64,000 bases of DNA. It comes from Rhodobacterales bacterium HKCCE4037. Lineage in GTDB: Bacteria > Pseudomonadota > Alphaproteobacteria > Rhodobacterales > Rhodobacteraceae. Below are positions 36,249-46,349 of the stretch, in pieces. Below the pieces are notes generated by a model, which worked only from the letters and a program-made list of their open reading frames with translations, ran no database searches and had not been told where the DNA came from. The stretch is from assembly GCA_015689645.1 (NCBI GenBank), contig WVSM01000012.1:1-64000 (forward strand). Reading direction: 5' to 3'. Numbering within the stretch: the stretch's first letter is position 1; each line of letters starts with the position of its first letter. The translations under genes were made by a program, and so were the position numbers.

Positions 36249-37046
36249 ATGGCTGATACGAACATGGCACAAGAGCGCGCAATCGACCGCTCGCAAATGA
36301 AGGTCTCCGACGAGGTGGCCATCGAGATCAAGGGGATGAACAAGTGGTACGGGACCTTCCACGTGCTGCGCGACATCAACCTGACCGTGCAGCGGGGCGA
36401 GCGCATCGTGATCTGCGGCCCCTCGGGGTCTGGCAAGTCGACGCTGATCCGCTGCATCAACGCGCTGGAGGAGCATCAGCAGGGCTCCATCACCGTGGAC
36501 GGGACGCTCCTGTCGAATGACCTGAAGAACATCGACAAGATCCGGTCCGAGGTCGGCATGTGCTTCCAGCACTTCAACCTGTTCCCGCACCTCACGATCC
36601 TCGAGAACTGCACGCTGGCGCCGATCTGGGTGCGCAAGACGCCGAAGCGGGAAGCCGAGGAAACGGCGATGTATTTCCTCGAGAAGGTGAAGATCCCGGA
36701 CCAGGCCAACAAGTATCCCGGCCAGTTGTCGGGCGGTCAGCAGCAGCGGGTCGCCATCGCGCGTTCGCTCTGCATGCGGCCGCGGATCATGCTGTTCGAC
36801 GAGCCGACCTCGGCCCTCGATCCGGAGATGATCAAGGAGGTGCTCGACACCATGATCCAGCTCGCCGAAGAAGGCATGACGATGCTCTGCGTGACCCACG
36901 AGATGGGCTTCGCGCGGCAGGTCGCCAACCGTGTGATCTTCATGGATGCGGGGCAGATCGTGGAGCAGAACGAGCCGGAAGAGTTCTTCACCAACCCGCA
37001 GAGCGACCGGACCAAGCTGTTCCTGAGCCAGATCCTCGGGCATTGA
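36249..37046 (+). CDS. bztD: Amino-acid ABC transporter ATPase BztD
   Basis: 265 residues. Walker [21 protein letters not shown], signature [15 protein letters not shown], Walker [21 protein letters not shown] and the switch His in [15 protein letters not shown]. It powers uptake by BztBC. An AAGGAGG ribosome-binding site precedes it. Confidence 0.95.
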   Translation: MADTNMAQERAIDRSQMKVSDEVAIEIKGMNKWYGTFHVLRDINLTVQRGERIVICGPSGSGKSTLIRCINALEEHQQGSITVDGTLLSNDLKNIDKIRSEVGMCFQHFNLFPHLTILENCTLAPIWVRKTPKREAEETAMYFLEKVKIPDQANKYPGQLSGGQQQRVAIARSLCMRPRIMLFDEPTSALDPEMIKEVLDTMIQLAEEGMTMLCVTHEMGFARQVANRVIFMDAGQIVEQNEPEEFFTNPQSDRTKLFLSQILGH

Positions 37047-37082
37047 TGCCGTCCGGGCCTGGGCCCGGTCTGCGTGACAACG

Positions 37083-37118
37083 AACGCCTGTCCCGGTTGG
37101 GGCGGGCGTTTTTCTTTT
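37083..37118 (+). terminator. Terminator after bztD
   Basis: A 12-bp stem AACGCCTGTCCC with GGGGCGGGCGTT (two G-U pairs), GGTT loop, then TTTCTTTT. Confidence 0.85.
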
Positions 37119-37198
37119 GCATTTTCATGGAACAAAGATGGGGCGGGCTCGCGCGCAATCGTCGTCGTCGCGTCCGGTGGTGGAGTGCTATGCGCGTG

Positions 37199-37699
37199 TC
37201 AGTCCGGGTCCGGGAGATCGCGCGGCGTGGTGAAGTGGAGCAGGGTGCCGGTGGAGAGGTCCTTCCACGGCGTGTCGATGCGCAGCACCGTGGTGGCGCC
37301 GGTCGGGTAGAGGCCGAAGCGGTCATCGTCCGGGCGCGGGTCCGCGAGCGCGTTGGCGAGCGCGCCGATGCCGGGGTTGTGGCCGATCAGGGCGACGGTC
37401 TGGCCGGTGGCGGCGCGCAGGGCCTGGAGCAGCGTGCCGGGCTCGGCGTGGTAGAGGCTGCGGCTGAGGGTGGGTACGGCGGCGCCGGGCAGTTCGGAGG
37501 CGATGCCCGCCCATGTCTCCTGCGTGCGCTGCGCGTCGGAGCAGAGCACCTCGTCAGGCACGAAGCCTTCGCGCGCGAGGAACGCGCCAAGCTGCGGCGC
37601 GGCGCGGGCACCGCGTGCGTTCAGGGGGCGGGCGTGGTCGGGCTGGTTGGCGGACCAGTCGGACTTGCAATGGCGGATCAGGACGAGGGTGCGGGGCAT
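37199..37699 (-). CDS. SixA-like histidine phosphatase
   Basis: 166 residues from the ATG at 37699 (MPRTLVLIRHCKSDWSANQP). The RH motif with the phospho-accepting His, LKARGARAAPQLG-like segment and VALIGHNPGIGALANALADP with the second active-site His mark the branch-1 histidine phosphatase superfamily, SixA subgroup. It may dephosphorylate a phosphohistidine protein. A GTG start at 37753 would run into the repeat element and is rejected. Confidence 0.82.
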   Translation of the reverse strand: MPRTLVLIRHCKSDWSANQPDHARPLNARGARAAPQLGAFLAREGFVPDEVLCSDAQRTQETWAGIASELPGAAVPTLSRSLYHAEPGTLLQALRAATGQTVALIGHNPGIGALANALADPRPDDDRFGLYPTGATTVLRIDTPWKDLSTGTLLHFTTPRDLPDPD

Positions 37700-37711
37700 C
37701 TGTGCGGGCCT

Positions 37712-37813
37712 ATAGCGTTTCGGGATAAACTTGAATCGAAAATACCCTGCCACGCTGCGCGCTCTCGGGACATTTTCGATATTCGATACATCAGGTTAAT
37801 CCCGAAACGCTTT
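37712..37813. repeat. Structured dispersed element, copy A
   Basis: Outer arms AGCGTTTCGGGAT (37714-37726) and ATCCCGAAACGCT (37799-37811) perfectly complementary. Inner arms ATCGAAAAT (37735-37743) and ATTTTCGAT (37772-37780). Apical part has CCCTGCCACGC and CTCGGGACA. The stop codon of the Fe-S protein (37812-37814) abuts the right arm. Copy B lies at 46348-46450. Confidence 0.75.
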
Positions 37814-38459
37814 ATTTGTGGAAATGGCGCATGTGATAGGCGGATTGGGCCGGGTCGCGGGCGTAGCCCTGGCTGACGGGGCAGGCACGGCGGACCTTGC
37901 AGCCGTTTTCCATGCAATCCGCGCCGGCGGGCGTATCGAGGAAGGCGTGGCAGGCGTCCGTATCGTAGCCGTCCTCGGTGAGCGCATCGACGGGGCAGGC
38001 GGTCTCGCAGGGGGCGGCGCAGAGCAGGCAAGGGGTCAGGCGCGGCGGGGTCAGGTCGATCCGCTCGGCAAGGGCCAGCGCGCCCCGGAAGGAGATCATC
38101 AGCCCCTGGTCGTTGTGGACCAGGAGCGAGACCGGGCTGGAATGGATCGAGCCGGATTTCCGGGCCCACGCGATGAACGGGTGCCACGGCGGGCCGCCGA
38201 ACGGGTAGAGGGAGGCGGCGTCGAGTTGATCGGCGATCTCGTCGATCACGCGGGTCGACCAGCGGTCCATGCTGTCGGGCTGGCCATCGCGCGCCTCGGG
38301 CTGGGATTGGAAATGGGCCCAGAAACCGGGCTCCGCCGGGGCGAGGAGCAGGATCGTGCCGGTGCCTTCGGGCGCCTTGTCTTCCGGGTCGGGATGGAAA
38401 GCCCCGACGATGGTCAGATGGTGGGCCGTTGCGGCGCTGGCGACGGTCTCATAATCCAT
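37812..38459 (-). CDS. 4Fe-4S ferredoxin-domain protein
   Basis: 215 residues. The C-terminal third has CLLCAAPCETACPVDAL, a cluster-binding CxxCxxxCxxxCP run, plus further cysteines (CHAF, DCMENGC, RRACPV) that may bind a second cluster. The first 120 residues have no motif I recognise. The cysteine arrangement recalls QueG-like and reductive-dehalogenase-like ferredoxin ends, but the cobalamin domain is missing. One base from argB's stop, on the same strand. Confidence 0.75.
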   Translation of the reverse strand: MDYETVASAATAHHLTIVGAFHPDPEDKAPEGTGTILLLAPAEPGFWAHFQSQPEARDGQPDSMDRWSTRVIDEIADQLDAASLYPFGGPPWHPFIAWARKSGSIHSSPVSLLVHNDQGLMISFRGALALAERIDLTPPRLTPCLLCAAPCETACPVDALTEDGYDTDACHAFLDTPAGADCMENGCKVRRACPVSQGYARDPAQSAYHMRHFHK

Positions 38460-38460
38460 G

Positions 38461-39318
38461 TCACGGCCGGATCATCGAGCCGGAGCCATGTTCGGTGAAG
38501 AGTTCCAGCAGCACGGCATTCGGAACGCGCCCGTCGACGATGGTGCAGGCGCGCACGCCGGAGCGGACCGCCTTGAGCGCGGTTTCGGTCTTGGGGATCA
38601 TGCCGCCCGCGATGGTACCGTCCGCGGTCATCGCCTCGACCTCCGCCGCACTGAGTTCGGTGACGACATCGCCTTCGGCGTTCTTGACGCCTGAGACATT
38701 GGTCAGGAGCAGCAGGCGGTCGGCCTTGAGGGCGGCGGCGATGGCGCCCGCCGCCGTGTCGCCGTTGATGTTGAAGGTCTCGCCATTCCGGCCCATGCCG
38801 AGGGGGGCGACGACCGGGATCATGTCATCCTCGAACAGGTTGTTCAGAACGGCCGGGTCCACATGGCTTGGCTCGCCCACGAAACCCAGGTCGGCGTTGG
38901 CGGGCTCGCAGAGGATCAGGTTCGCGTCCTTGCCGGAGAGGCCGACGGCCTTGCCGCCTTCGGCATTGATGGCCTGAACGATGCGTTTGTTGACGAGGCC
39001 CGAGAGGACCATTTCGACCACCTCGACCGTGGCCGCATCGGTGACGCGCTTGCCGTCCTTGAAGGTGCTTTCGATGCCGAGCTTGGCCAGCATGTCGTTG
39101 ATCATCGGGCCGCCGCCATGGACCACGACCGGGTTCACGCCGACCTGGCGCAGCAGGACGATGTCGCGGGCGAAACTGGCCATTTCGGCATCGTCGCCCA
39201 TGGCGTTACCGCCGAATTTCACCACGATCACGGCATCGTTGAACCGCTGGAGGTAGGGCAGCGCCTCGCTGAGGGTGCGGGCGGTTGCTAGGTTGTCGCG
39301 GGTCATTTGTTTTCTCAT
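38461..39318 (-). CDS. argB: Acetylglutamate kinase
   Basis: 285 residues from the ATG at 39318 ([10 protein letters not shown]); an ATG four codons later (39306) is also possible. It phosphorylates N-acetylglutamate, the second step of arginine synthesis. Motifs: [35 protein letters not shown], and the C-terminal [18 protein letters not shown]. It probably shares a transcript with the Fe-S protein gene. Confidence 0.95.
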   Translation of the reverse strand: MRKQMTRDNLATARTLSEALPYLQRFNDAVIVVKFGGNAMGDDAEMASFARDIVLLRQVGVNPVVVHGGGPMINDMLAKLGIESTFKDGKRVTDAATVEVVEMVLSGLVNKRIVQAINAEGGKAVGLSGKDANLILCEPANADLGFVGEPSHVDPAVLNNLFEDDMIPVVAPLGMGRNGETFNINGDTAAGAIAAALKADRLLLLTNVSGVKNAEGDVVTELSAAEVEAMTADGTIAGGMIPKTETALKAVRSGVRACTIVDGRVPNAVLLELFTEHGSGSMIRP

Positions 39319-39371
39319 GGACGGGGGCCGGATTCGATTGTGTTCGGAGCGGAGGGTATTGTGGAGAGGCC

Positions 39372-39420
39372 TTGGGGGCCAGCCCCCAAACCCCCGGAGG
39401 TTTTTCGGCAAGATGAAAGG
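39372..39420. repeat. Rhodobacteraceae-type CCCCCGGAGG intergenic repeat
   Basis: Hairpin TTGGGGG-ccag-CCCCCAA (39372-39389) followed by CCCCCGGAGGTTTTTCGG and CAAGATGAAAGG. Sequences of this form recur between genes in Rhodobacteraceae genomes (from memory, not searched). It lies between argB and engB, both on the minus strand. Confidence 0.55.
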
Positions 39421-39448
39421 GCGCGCGCGCGTTAACCTTAACAGGGAG

Positions 39449-40099
39449 TTACAGCGTCGCGATTGTGGCGCGGAGGGTGGCGATGCCGTCGCCCTTTTCC
39501 GAGGAGGTGAGGATCAACTCGGGGAAGGCGGCGGGGTGTTTGGCCAGAGCCGCGCGGGTGCGGTCGAGCGAGGTGTCGCGGTCGCGGCCCTTCACCTTGT
39601 CGGCTTTTGTCAGCACCGCCTGGAAGGGCACGGCGGCGGTGTCGAGGAGCGACATGATCTCTTCGTCAACGGGTTTGGCGCCGTGGCGCGCGTCGATCAG
39701 GACGAAGGCGCGACGCAGCGTGGCGCGACCTTGCAGGTAGGCCTTCAGGAGTGCCTGCCACTGCTTAACGACCGGGAGCGGCGCCTCGGCGTAGCCGTAG
39801 CCGGGCAGGTCGACGAGGTAATGGCTGTCGGCCAGCGTGAAATAGTTGATCTCCTGCGTGCGGCCGGGCGTGTTGGAGGCGCGGGCGAGGCCCTTGCGGC
39901 CGGTGAGCGCGTTGATCAGTGTCGATTTGCCGACGTTGGAGCGGCCGGCGAAGCAGACTTCGGTGCGGTCGGCGGGGGGCAGGCCGTCCATCGCAACGAC
40001 GCCCTTGAGGAACTCCGCGCCCGTCGCGAAGAGCTTGCGGCCGCGTTCGGATGTGGCGTCGTCGGGTTCCTCGGCGAGGGGAAAGGGAAGGGCGGTCAT
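39449..40099 (-). CDS. engB: Ribosome biogenesis GTPase YihA/YsxC (EngB)
   Basis: 216 residues. G1 in [21 protein letters not shown]3 in [15 protein letters not shown]4 in [11 protein letters not shown], and the family's [11 protein letters not shown]. It helps late 50S assembly. Four-base overlap with the MOSC gene upstream. Confidence 0.94.
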   Translation of the reverse strand: MTALPFPLAEEPDDATSERGRKLFATGAEFLKGVVAMDGLPPADRTEVCFAGRSNVGKSTLINALTGRKGLARASNTPGRTQEINYFTLADSHYLVDLPGYGYAEAPLPVVKQWQALLKAYLQGRATLRRAFVLIDARHGAKPVDEEIMSLLDTAAVPFQAVLTKADKVKGRDRDTSLDRTRAALAKHPAAFPELILTSSEKGDGIATLRATIATL

Positions 40100-40833
40100 T
40101 GGACGGTCACCGTGTCGGTTGTGGTGATGGTGCCGGCAATGCGGACCATGGCGTAGACGCCGAATTGCTGGTGGCCCCAGCCGTCGTTGAGCGCGGCGAG
40201 CGTGTTGGCGTCGCGCTGGCCGGTGGCGGGGTTGGCCTCGGTCGCGCGGCAGCGGGTGATGGGTTCGATGATTTCGAGACGGGCGTCACCGATGGCGAGC
40301 GTTTTGCCCACGAGGTCGAATTCCTCCCACGGGGCGAGGCCGTCGACGAGGAGGTTGCCGCGGAAGCGGAGGGGGTCGAGGTCCTGCCCCAGTTTCTGGC
40401 CGAGGGCGCGGAGCGAGGCGGCGTTCAGGATGGAGACGGAGGCGAAGGGCACGTCGGACATGCCTTCGGGCGGGGATTTGGCGATGGCTGCGGGGGCGCG
40501 ACGCTCGGCCGGGTAGATCGGGGCGAGCCAGTCGAAGAGGGCCGCGGCGTCGCGCGCCGGGTCGATGGCGATGTCGGGGCGATCGGGGTGGGAGAGTTGG
40601 ATCTTCCCGGCCTCGGTCCGGGCGGTCACGGCCATCAGCGACGGGCCCTTGGCGCCGCGCAGGAAGTTGCGGCAGGAGCGCCAGCCCTCGGTGGCGTCGC
40701 CGCCTTCCTCCAGCACGGCCCAGGCGCGGTCACCGGGGAGCGGCAGCCCCGCAGTGAGCGTCACCCGGTCCAGCGCCTCGGCCCCGATGCCCTTGATCGG
40801 GTAGCGCCAGATCCGGGTGAGGTGCCAGGTCAT
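40096..40833 (-). CDS. MOSC-domain protein
   Basis: 245 residues from the ATG at 40833 (MTWHLTRIWRYPIKGIGAEA). The N-terminal beta-barrel (YPIKG motif) is followed by a MOSC domain with FRGNLLVDGLAPWEEFDLVG and the conserved Cys in EPITRCRATEANP. MOSC proteins carry sulphur or bind molybdenum cofactor. It overlaps yidC by four bases and engB by four bases, a tight yidC-MOSC-engB unit. Confidence 0.88.
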   Translation of the reverse strand: MTWHLTRIWRYPIKGIGAEALDRVTLTAGLPLPGDRAWAVLEEGGDATEGWRSCRNFLRGAKGPSLMAVTARTEAGKIQLSHPDRPDIAIDPARDAAALFDWLAPIYPAERRAPAAIAKSPPEGMSDVPFASVSILNAASLRALGQKLGQDLDPLRFRGNLLVDGLAPWEEFDLVGKTLAIGDARLEIIEPITRCRATEANPATGQRDANTLAALNDGWGHQQFGVYAMVRIAGTITTTDTVTVQ

Positions 40834-42728
40834 CCCTCGTCCTTCGGTTTCTTCGCGAAGCCCTTGCGGATGTTGCCGAAGACGTCGGGCTTGTACCCCT
40901 GGCTGCGCATGATGAGGTATTGCTGCGTGAAGGTCAGGGTGTTGTTCGAGATCCAGTAGACCAGCAGGCCGGAGGCGAAGCCGCCGAGCATGAACATGAA
41001 CACCCAAGGCAGCCACGCGAAGATCATCGCCTGCGTCGGGTCCGTCGGGGCCGGGTTGAGCTTCTGCTGCAGCCACATGGTGATGCCCAGAAGGATCGGC
41101 AGCACGCCGATGAAGATCAGCGCCATGATGCTTTCCGGATCGGGCGCCGGGTTGGGCAGCAAACCGAAGAGGTTGATGATCGACGAGCTGTCCGGGGCGG
41201 AGAGGTCGTTCAGCCAGCCGAAGAACGGCGCGTGGCGCAGTTCGATGGTGACGAAGATCACCTTGTAGAGCGAGAAGAAGATCGGGATCTGCAGCAGGAT
41301 CGGCAGACAGCCGCCCGCCGGGTTCACCTTGTTCTTCCGGTAGAGCTCCATCATGCCGCGCTGGAGCTTCTCGCGGTCGTCACCGGCGGCTTCCTTGAGC
41401 TTCTCCATCTCGGGCTGAAGCTCTTTCATCTTGGCCATCGACACGTAGGAGCGGTAGGCCAGCGGGAAGAGGATCGCCTTGATGATCAGCGTCAGGGCGA
41501 TGATCGAGATGCCCATGTTGCCGATGATGCCGTTGAGCCAGTGCAGCAGCCAGAAGATCGGCTTGGTCAGGAAGTAGAACCAACCCCAGTCGATCGAATC
41601 GATGAAGCGGGAGACCTGAGGGCGGTTGGGGTCGTATTCGGCCCCGAAGAGCGAGGCGAAGAAGCCCGGTTCGGCATTCTCGTACTCGCGGAGCGTTTCG
41701 GCTTCCTTGGCACCGGCAAAGAGTTGCGTGGTGACGCCGGCCGTTTCCCCGGCGGCGATGGTCATGAAGGGCAGCCGCGCCTCGGCCTGGTAGATGTCGG
41801 CGGAGGGGACATACTTGATGACCGTGGTGAACGGCTGGCCGTCTTCGGGGATGAGCGTGGTCATCCAGTACTTGTCGGTGAACCCGATCCAGCCGTTGCC
41901 CTCCACCTCGACCAATTCGGCGGGTGCGCCTTCGCGGGCGATGGTGTCGAGGTCGGGCATGTCGTCGTAGGAAATCTCGTCAAGCTGCCCGTCGACCTTC
42001 CGCACGATGCCTTCGTGCAGGATGAAGAAGTTCTGCAGGTCGGAGGGCAGGCCGTGGCGGGCCACGATGCCATAGGGGGCAAGCGTCACGTCTTCGCCGG
42101 TCGTGTTCTCGACCGACTGGGTGACCTGGAACATGTAGTTTTCGTCGATCTCGATGGTGCGGCGGAATATCAGGCCGGCGCCATTGTCCCAGGACAGCGT
42201 GATCGGGCTGTCGGGGGTGAGGGTTTCACCGCTTTCCAGGTCCCACGGCGTGTTGGAGGTCGGCACGTCTTCGTAGGTCAACCCCGAGCCGGAGGAGGGA
42301 CGCCAGCCGTAGAGCGCATAATAGGGGTCTTCGCTGCCGACGGGCGCGAGCAGGCGGACGATCTCGTCGCCATCGACCTCGGTGAAGTAGTTGCGCAGCG
42401 ACAGGTCGTCGATCCGGCCGCCCAGAAGCGAGATGGAGCCTTCGACGGACGGGGTTTCGATCGGAATGCGGACTTCTTCGGTCAGGCCCTCTTCGATCGG
42501 CGTGCCTTCGACGGCGGCAGCGGGATCGGCGGCACCGGCCTGTTCGACCGGCGGGGTCAGGGCGATGTCGGTATCGACAGCGGTTCCGCCGGTGCCGGTT
42601 TCGACGGCTTGCGGCTGGGCGTTGGGGTCTTCGATGGGTTCAGGCGGCGGGAACAGCAGGGTCCACACAAGAATGACCACAAGGCTCAGCCCCATGGCGA
42701 GGATCAGGTTTCTGTTCTGATCGTCCAT
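40830..42728 (-). CDS. yidC: Membrane protein insertase YidC
   Basis: 632 residues from the ATG at 42728 (MDDQNRNLILAMGLSLVVIL). Gram-negative type: TM1, a large periplasmic P1 domain (about 60-370), then the five-segment core with the conserved Arg in SYVSMAKMKELQPEMEKLKE and the family's NPAGGCLPILLQIPIFFSLY. It inserts and folds inner-membrane proteins with or without Sec. Confidence 0.96.
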   Translation of the reverse strand: MDDQNRNLILAMGLSLVVILVWTLLFPPPEPIEDPNAQPQAVETGTGGTAVDTDIALTPPVEQAGAADPAAAVEGTPIEEGLTEEVRIPIETPSVEGSISLLGGRIDDLSLRNYFTEVDGDEIVRLLAPVGSEDPYYALYGWRPSSGSGLTYEDVPTSNTPWDLESGETLTPDSPITLSWDNGAGLIFRRTIEIDENYMFQVTQSVENTTGEDVTLAPYGIVARHGLPSDLQNFFILHEGIVRKVDGQLDEISYDDMPDLDTIAREGAPAELVEVEGNGWIGFTDKYWMTTLIPEDGQPFTTVIKYVPSADIYQAEARLPFMTIAAGETAGVTTQLFAGAKEAETLREYENAEPGFFASLFGAEYDPNRPQVSRFIDSIDWGWFYFLTKPIFWLLHWLNGIIGNMGISIIALTLIIKAILFPLAYRSYVSMAKMKELQPEMEKLKEAAGDDREKLQRGMMELYRKNKVNPAGGCLPILLQIPIFFSLYKVIFVTIELRHAPFFGWLNDLSAPDSSSIINLFGLLPNPAPDPESIMALIFIGVLPILLGITMWLQQKLNPAPTDPTQAMIFAWLPWVFMFMLGGFASGLLVYWISNNTLTFTQQYLIMRSQGYKPDVFGNIRKGFAKKPKDEG

Positions 42729-42917
42729 TTCGGCGATTCCCCTTCGCACGTTTGCCCTTGGTTCAAAGGCATTTGAACCGCCCGGAACGGGGCGGTTTGG
42801 TTTCACGCGGTTCAACAGAAGGGGGGGCGGAAGGTCAAGGGGCGAAATCGGCGCGGACAGGGGCGTGGGCGCTTGTGACGCTGCGCTTTTCGTGCACCGA
42901 CCGCGCGCAGGGGAGCG

Positions 42918-44447
42918 TCAACCGGCGCGCTTCTCGCCCAGCAGGATGGGATAGCCGGACGCGCGGTGCCGCCGCACCCAATCGACAACCTGGTCTCGCC
43001 GCATGGGGCGGGCCACGCCGTAACCCTGCAAGCGGGCGCATCCGAGGCGGGCGAGGGCGGTCATCTCGTCCCGCGTTTCCACGCCGGTGGCGATCGTATC
43101 CATACCCATCGCCTTTGCCATGGCAACGATGGCGCTGACGGCCTGCACGCGCTGTGGGTCGGTGTCGATTCCGAGCACGAGGGCGCGGTCAATCCTGATC
43201 GCGTCGACGGAGAAGCGTTGCAACGCCGGAAACGGCACGGCGGTCGGCCCGGCGCGGTCGAGCACGAGACTATGGCCATCTTCCTGAAGCGCGGCGAGGT
43301 TGCGCACCATGGAGCCACTATCCTGCCGGGCGACGATATCGCCGGAGAATTCCAGCGCGATGCGATCGGCGGTCAGGTCGTAACGAAGCAGTTCGAAGCG
43401 GATACGCTCGGGCAGGTCGGGGTGCTGAAGCTCGACCTCCGACAGGTTGACCGAAATGGCGGGGACATGCGCATCGGTGGTATCGAATTCGGCCAGAGCC
43501 TCGGCCGCGCGGTGCATCATGGTTTCGCCGAAAAGCGCGCGTTGGCCGGAGGCGTCGATGGCGGGCAGGATCTCGGACTCGCCGAGAAGGCCATGGACCG
43601 GGTGCTGCCAGCGGGCGAGCGCCTCAAGCCCTGCAAGGGCACCGGTTTCGGCGCAGATCTGCGGCTGGAACCACGTGTCGATCTCGGCGGAATGGATCGC
43701 TTCCTCGACCTCGGCGGAGAGGGCTGAGACGACGCTGCGCGCGCGGCCCATCCCGTCGGCATAGGCGCGAATCTCTCCCTTGCCGTTGGCGGAGGCTTCG
43801 GCCAGCGCGGCCTCGGCGGATTTGAACGTGGCCTCGGCCTGGTTCGCGGCGCGGCGCCTGAGCGCGGAATGACCGATCGAAACGGAAAGCCGCAGGACCG
43901 AGCCGTTGAGCGGAAGCGGTTCCTGCGCGACGGTCGCCAGCCGCAGGGCCAGCGAATCTCGGATGCCGAGGCGTGCCGCGGACATCGGGCCGAGGACGAT
44001 CCCGAACCGCGCATCGCCAAGCCGTGCGAGGCGGTCGCCGCCGCGCAGCGCGGTGCGCAAACGGTCCTGCAATCGGGCGGAGACCTCCTGCGCGGCATCG
44101 TGGCCCCATGTATCGACGACCTGCCCCCAGTCCATGACCTGAATCAGCAGGCAGACCGTATCCTTGCCGTCCTCCTCGGCGACGTGGTCCATCAACTCGA
44201 GGAGGGCGGCCTTTCCAGACTCGGGTGAGGCACCCGACTCGGAGGTGCCAGTCCGGTGCGACAAGAGCACCGCGAGGGAAAGCAGGGTGGACAGGCCGAG
44301 TGCCGTGACGAGGGCCAAATTGTCGAACCCTGCCCAATCGGCAATGAGGACCAGCGCCGGGAACAAAGCCAGCACCTCGATCCGGCCAATGGCAGCCCGT
44401 GCCATCAGGCCAAGCCGTCTTTCACCGCCAGAGCGCTGGTTACCCAT
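42918..44447 (-). CDS. Degenerate GGDEF/EAL protein
   Basis: 509 residues. Two membrane segments (about 20-62) precede a GGDEF-like domain whose active loop reads RLGDARFGIVLG, so GGDEF is lost. The EAL domain keeps LAGLEALARWQHP and SVNLSEVEL. However, the paired aspartates are DR (LVLDRAGPTAVPFPALQRF) and the Lys of KIDR is Arg. Probably catalytically dead or weak, acting as a c-di-GMP sensor or protein-interaction module. A CtrA-like box lies 51-65 bases upstream. Confidence 0.82.
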   Translation of the reverse strand: MGNQRSGGERRLGLMARAAIGRIEVLALFPALVLIADWAGFDNLALVTALGLSTLLSLAVLLSHRTGTSESGASPESGKAALLELMDHVAEEDGKDTVCLLIQVMDWGQVVDTWGHDAAQEVSARLQDRLRTALRGGDRLARLGDARFGIVLGPMSAARLGIRDSLALRLATVAQEPLPLNGSVLRLSVSIGHSALRRRAANQAEATFKSAEAALAEASANGKGEIRAYADGMGRARSVVSALSAEVEEAIHSAEIDTWFQPQICAETGALAGLEALARWQHPVHGLLGESEILPAIDASGQRALFGETMMHRAAEALAEFDTTDAHVPAISVNLSEVELQHPDLPERIRFELLRYDLTADRIALEFSGDIVARQDSGSMVRNLAALQEDGHSLVLDRAGPTAVPFPALQRFSVDAIRIDRALVLGIDTDPQRVQAVSAIVAMAKAMGMDTIATGVETRDEMTALARLGCARLQGYGVARPMRRDQVVDWVRRHRASGYPILLGEKRAG

Positions 44448-44497
44448 CTCAAACCGTTCCCCTGAAACTATTGTGCTCGGGGATACGCTGTTGCGGG

Positions 44498-44512
44498 TTT
44501 ACGGTCGGTTAA
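44498..44512 (-). promoter_or_regulatory. CtrA-like box upstream of the GGDEF/EAL gene
   Basis: Read on the minus strand, TTAA-CCGACCG-TAAA (44512-44498), one mismatch from TTAA-N7-TTAA. It overlaps the end of ttcA. Plausible since CtrA controls c-di-GMP genes in Rhodobacterales. Confidence 0.35.
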
Positions 44513-45351
44513 GCGCCGTCGTTTTCCTGCGGGAACAGGTTGGCGAAATCGAAGAGCGACGGATCGAGAAGGTGCGAGGGCCGCGCGTTCATCAGGGCGG
44601 AGAACATCTTGCCGCGCCGGCCGGGGCTGCGCGCCTCCCACTGATCGAGCATGCCCTTGATCTGCTGGCGTTGCAGGCCGTCCTGGCTGCCGCAGAGGTC
44701 ACAGGGGATGATCGGGTAATTCATCGCCTGCGCGAATTTCTCGCAATCGGCCTCGGCCACGTGGGCGAGCGGGCGCAGGACCATCAAATCGCCCTCGTCG
44801 TTGACCAGCTTGGGCGGCATCGTCGCCAGCTTGCCGCCGTGGAAGAGGTTCAGGAAGAACGTCTCAAGGATGTCGTCGCGGTGGTGGCCGAGCACGACGG
44901 CGGAGCAGCCTTCCTCGCGCGCGATGCGGTAGAGGTTGCCGCGCCGGAGCCGCGAGCAGAGCGCGCAATAGGTGCGGCCCTGCGGAACCTTGTCCATGAC
45001 GATGGAATAAGTGTCCTGGTACTCGATCCGGTGCGGCACGCCCATGCGTTCAAGGAACTCCGGCAGGACGGTCGCGGGAAAGCCCGGCTGGCCCTGGTCG
45101 AGGTTGCAGGCGAGGATGTCGACGGGCAGGAGGCCGCGCCATTGAAGCTCGGTCAGCGCGGCGAGAAGCGTATAGCTGTCCTTGCCGCCGGAGAGGCAGA
45201 CGAGCCACTTGTCGCCCTTCCGCGCCATGCCGTAGCGGTCGATCGCCTCGCGCGTGTCCCGGATCAGCCGCTTGCGCAGCTTCTTGAACTCCGTCGTGGA
45301 GGGCGCGCCGTGAAACAGCGGGTGGATATCGTCATTCTCTTCATCGAGCAT
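44509..45351 (-). CDS. ttcA: tRNA 2-thiocytidine synthase TtcA
   Basis: 280 residues. PP-loop ATPase: [20 protein letters not shown], the first CxxC pair in [14 protein letters not shown], the second in [20 protein letters not shown], which bind an Fe-S cluster. It thiolates C32 of several tRNAs, including tRNA-Arg(ICG), the isoacceptor encoded at 51638 in this window. Confidence 0.94.
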   Translation of the reverse strand: MLDEENDDIHPLFHGAPSTTEFKKLRKRLIRDTREAIDRYGMARKGDKWLVCLSGGKDSYTLLAALTELQWRGLLPVDILACNLDQGQPGFPATVLPEFLERMGVPHRIEYQDTYSIVMDKVPQGRTYCALCSRLRRGNLYRIAREEGCSAVVLGHHRDDILETFFLNLFHGGKLATMPPKLVNDEGDLMVLRPLAHVAEADCEKFAQAMNYPIIPCDLCGSQDGLQRQQIKGMLDQWEARSPGRRGKMFSALMNARPSHLLDPSLFDFANLFPQENDGA

Positions 45352-45461
45352 GGGCGCAGCTACGCGCCGGAGGGGGATTGCGTCAAGGTGGGTTGGCGTG
45401 GCTGGCGTTTGGTGAGACGGGCCAGTTGCGGTAGACTGAGGGCATTTCCGGGGGGCCGGCC

Positions 45462-46349
45462 ATGCATTTCTTCTACACGCGCCGGCGTTACGATCCGGTC
45501 ACGGGGCAATTCACCGACGAGGTTGCGCCGGAGACGAGTTATGTCGTCCTGCAACACGAGGGGCATAATACCGGGATCAGGGTGGATCAGGCGACATGGT
45601 TGAGCCTGCTGGAGCCGCAGATCGGGCCACATGGGGTGGCGATCTTCATCCACGGGTTCAACACGAGCGTTTCGCGGATGCTGTGGTCGCTGCGCAAGCT
45701 GAAGGCGGGGTTGAAGGACAACGGATTTCAGGGCGACGTGATCGCCTTCTCATGGCCCTGCGGCGGGGGCGGGCCGTTGAAGAAGTACGTGGAGGATCAC
45801 GAAAAGGTCGATGCCACGGCGCGGTCGATTTACGATGACGGGGCCGGGCCGATCCGCGACCTTCCGGGCAACCAGCGGGTCCATGCGATCTGTCACTCGA
45901 TGGGCACCCATGCGCTGAAGACGTGCATCAACGGGCTCGGCGGGCGGCCCTTCGACCGGATCTGTGTTCTGGCCGGTGATGTGCGCAGCCACCGCTTCGT
46001 GCCGGGGCAGGGCTATTCGGAGCTGTTCGGCGCGTGGTCGAGCCACTTGACCAACTATTACAACGCCGAGGACATGCCGCTGGGGCTTGCGGCGCATATC
46101 AAGCGGATCGGATCGCGGATCGGCAAGGTGGGGTTGCCGCACCCGACGGTGGACGGGTTCACGGATGTGGATTGCACCAGCCGGTATTGGGATTTCGTGG
46201 CGAGCGGCGGCAACCTGGAGAACGCGACGCATCGCTTCTATTTCGCGGACCAGTCGTTTCTGCGGGACCTGTCGCTGACGTTGCAGGGCCAGCCTTCGGA
46301 CAAGCGGGGCGTGCCGCCGGGGTCGCCGGATTACGCGCTGGTCCCCTAG
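45462..46349 (+). CDS. Alpha/beta hydrolase (DUF900-like)
   Basis: 295 residues. Oxyanion-hole motif [16 protein letters not shown] and nucleophile elbow [14 protein letters not shown] (CHSMG in place of GHSMG). A downstream Asp (AGDVRSHRF) and late His complete a possible triad. Cytoplasmic, no signal peptide. Substrate unknown. Its stop codon is part of structured element copy B. It is the only + strand gene inside the rpmH-to-yidC stretch. Confidence 0.78.
   Translation: MHFFYTRRRYDPVTGQFTDEVAPETSYVVLQHEGHNTGIRVDQATWLSLLEPQIGPHGVAIFIHGFNTSVSRMLWSLRKLKAGLKDNGFQGDVIAFSWPCGGGGPLKKYVEDHEKVDATARSIYDDGAGPIRDLPGNQRVHAICHSMGTHALKTCINGLGGRPFDRICVLAGDVRSHRFVPGQGYSELFGAWSSHLTNYYNAEDMPLGLAAHIKRIGSRIGKVGLPHPTVDGFTDVDCTSRYWDFVASGGNLENATHRFYFADQSFLRDLSLTLQGQPSDKRGVPPGSPDYALVP

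Noticed and set aside
40920-42776. 618-residue plus-strand frame opposite yidC
   Set aside because: Antisense of yidC codons; composition (His/Asp/Arg-rich) is typical of shadow frames.
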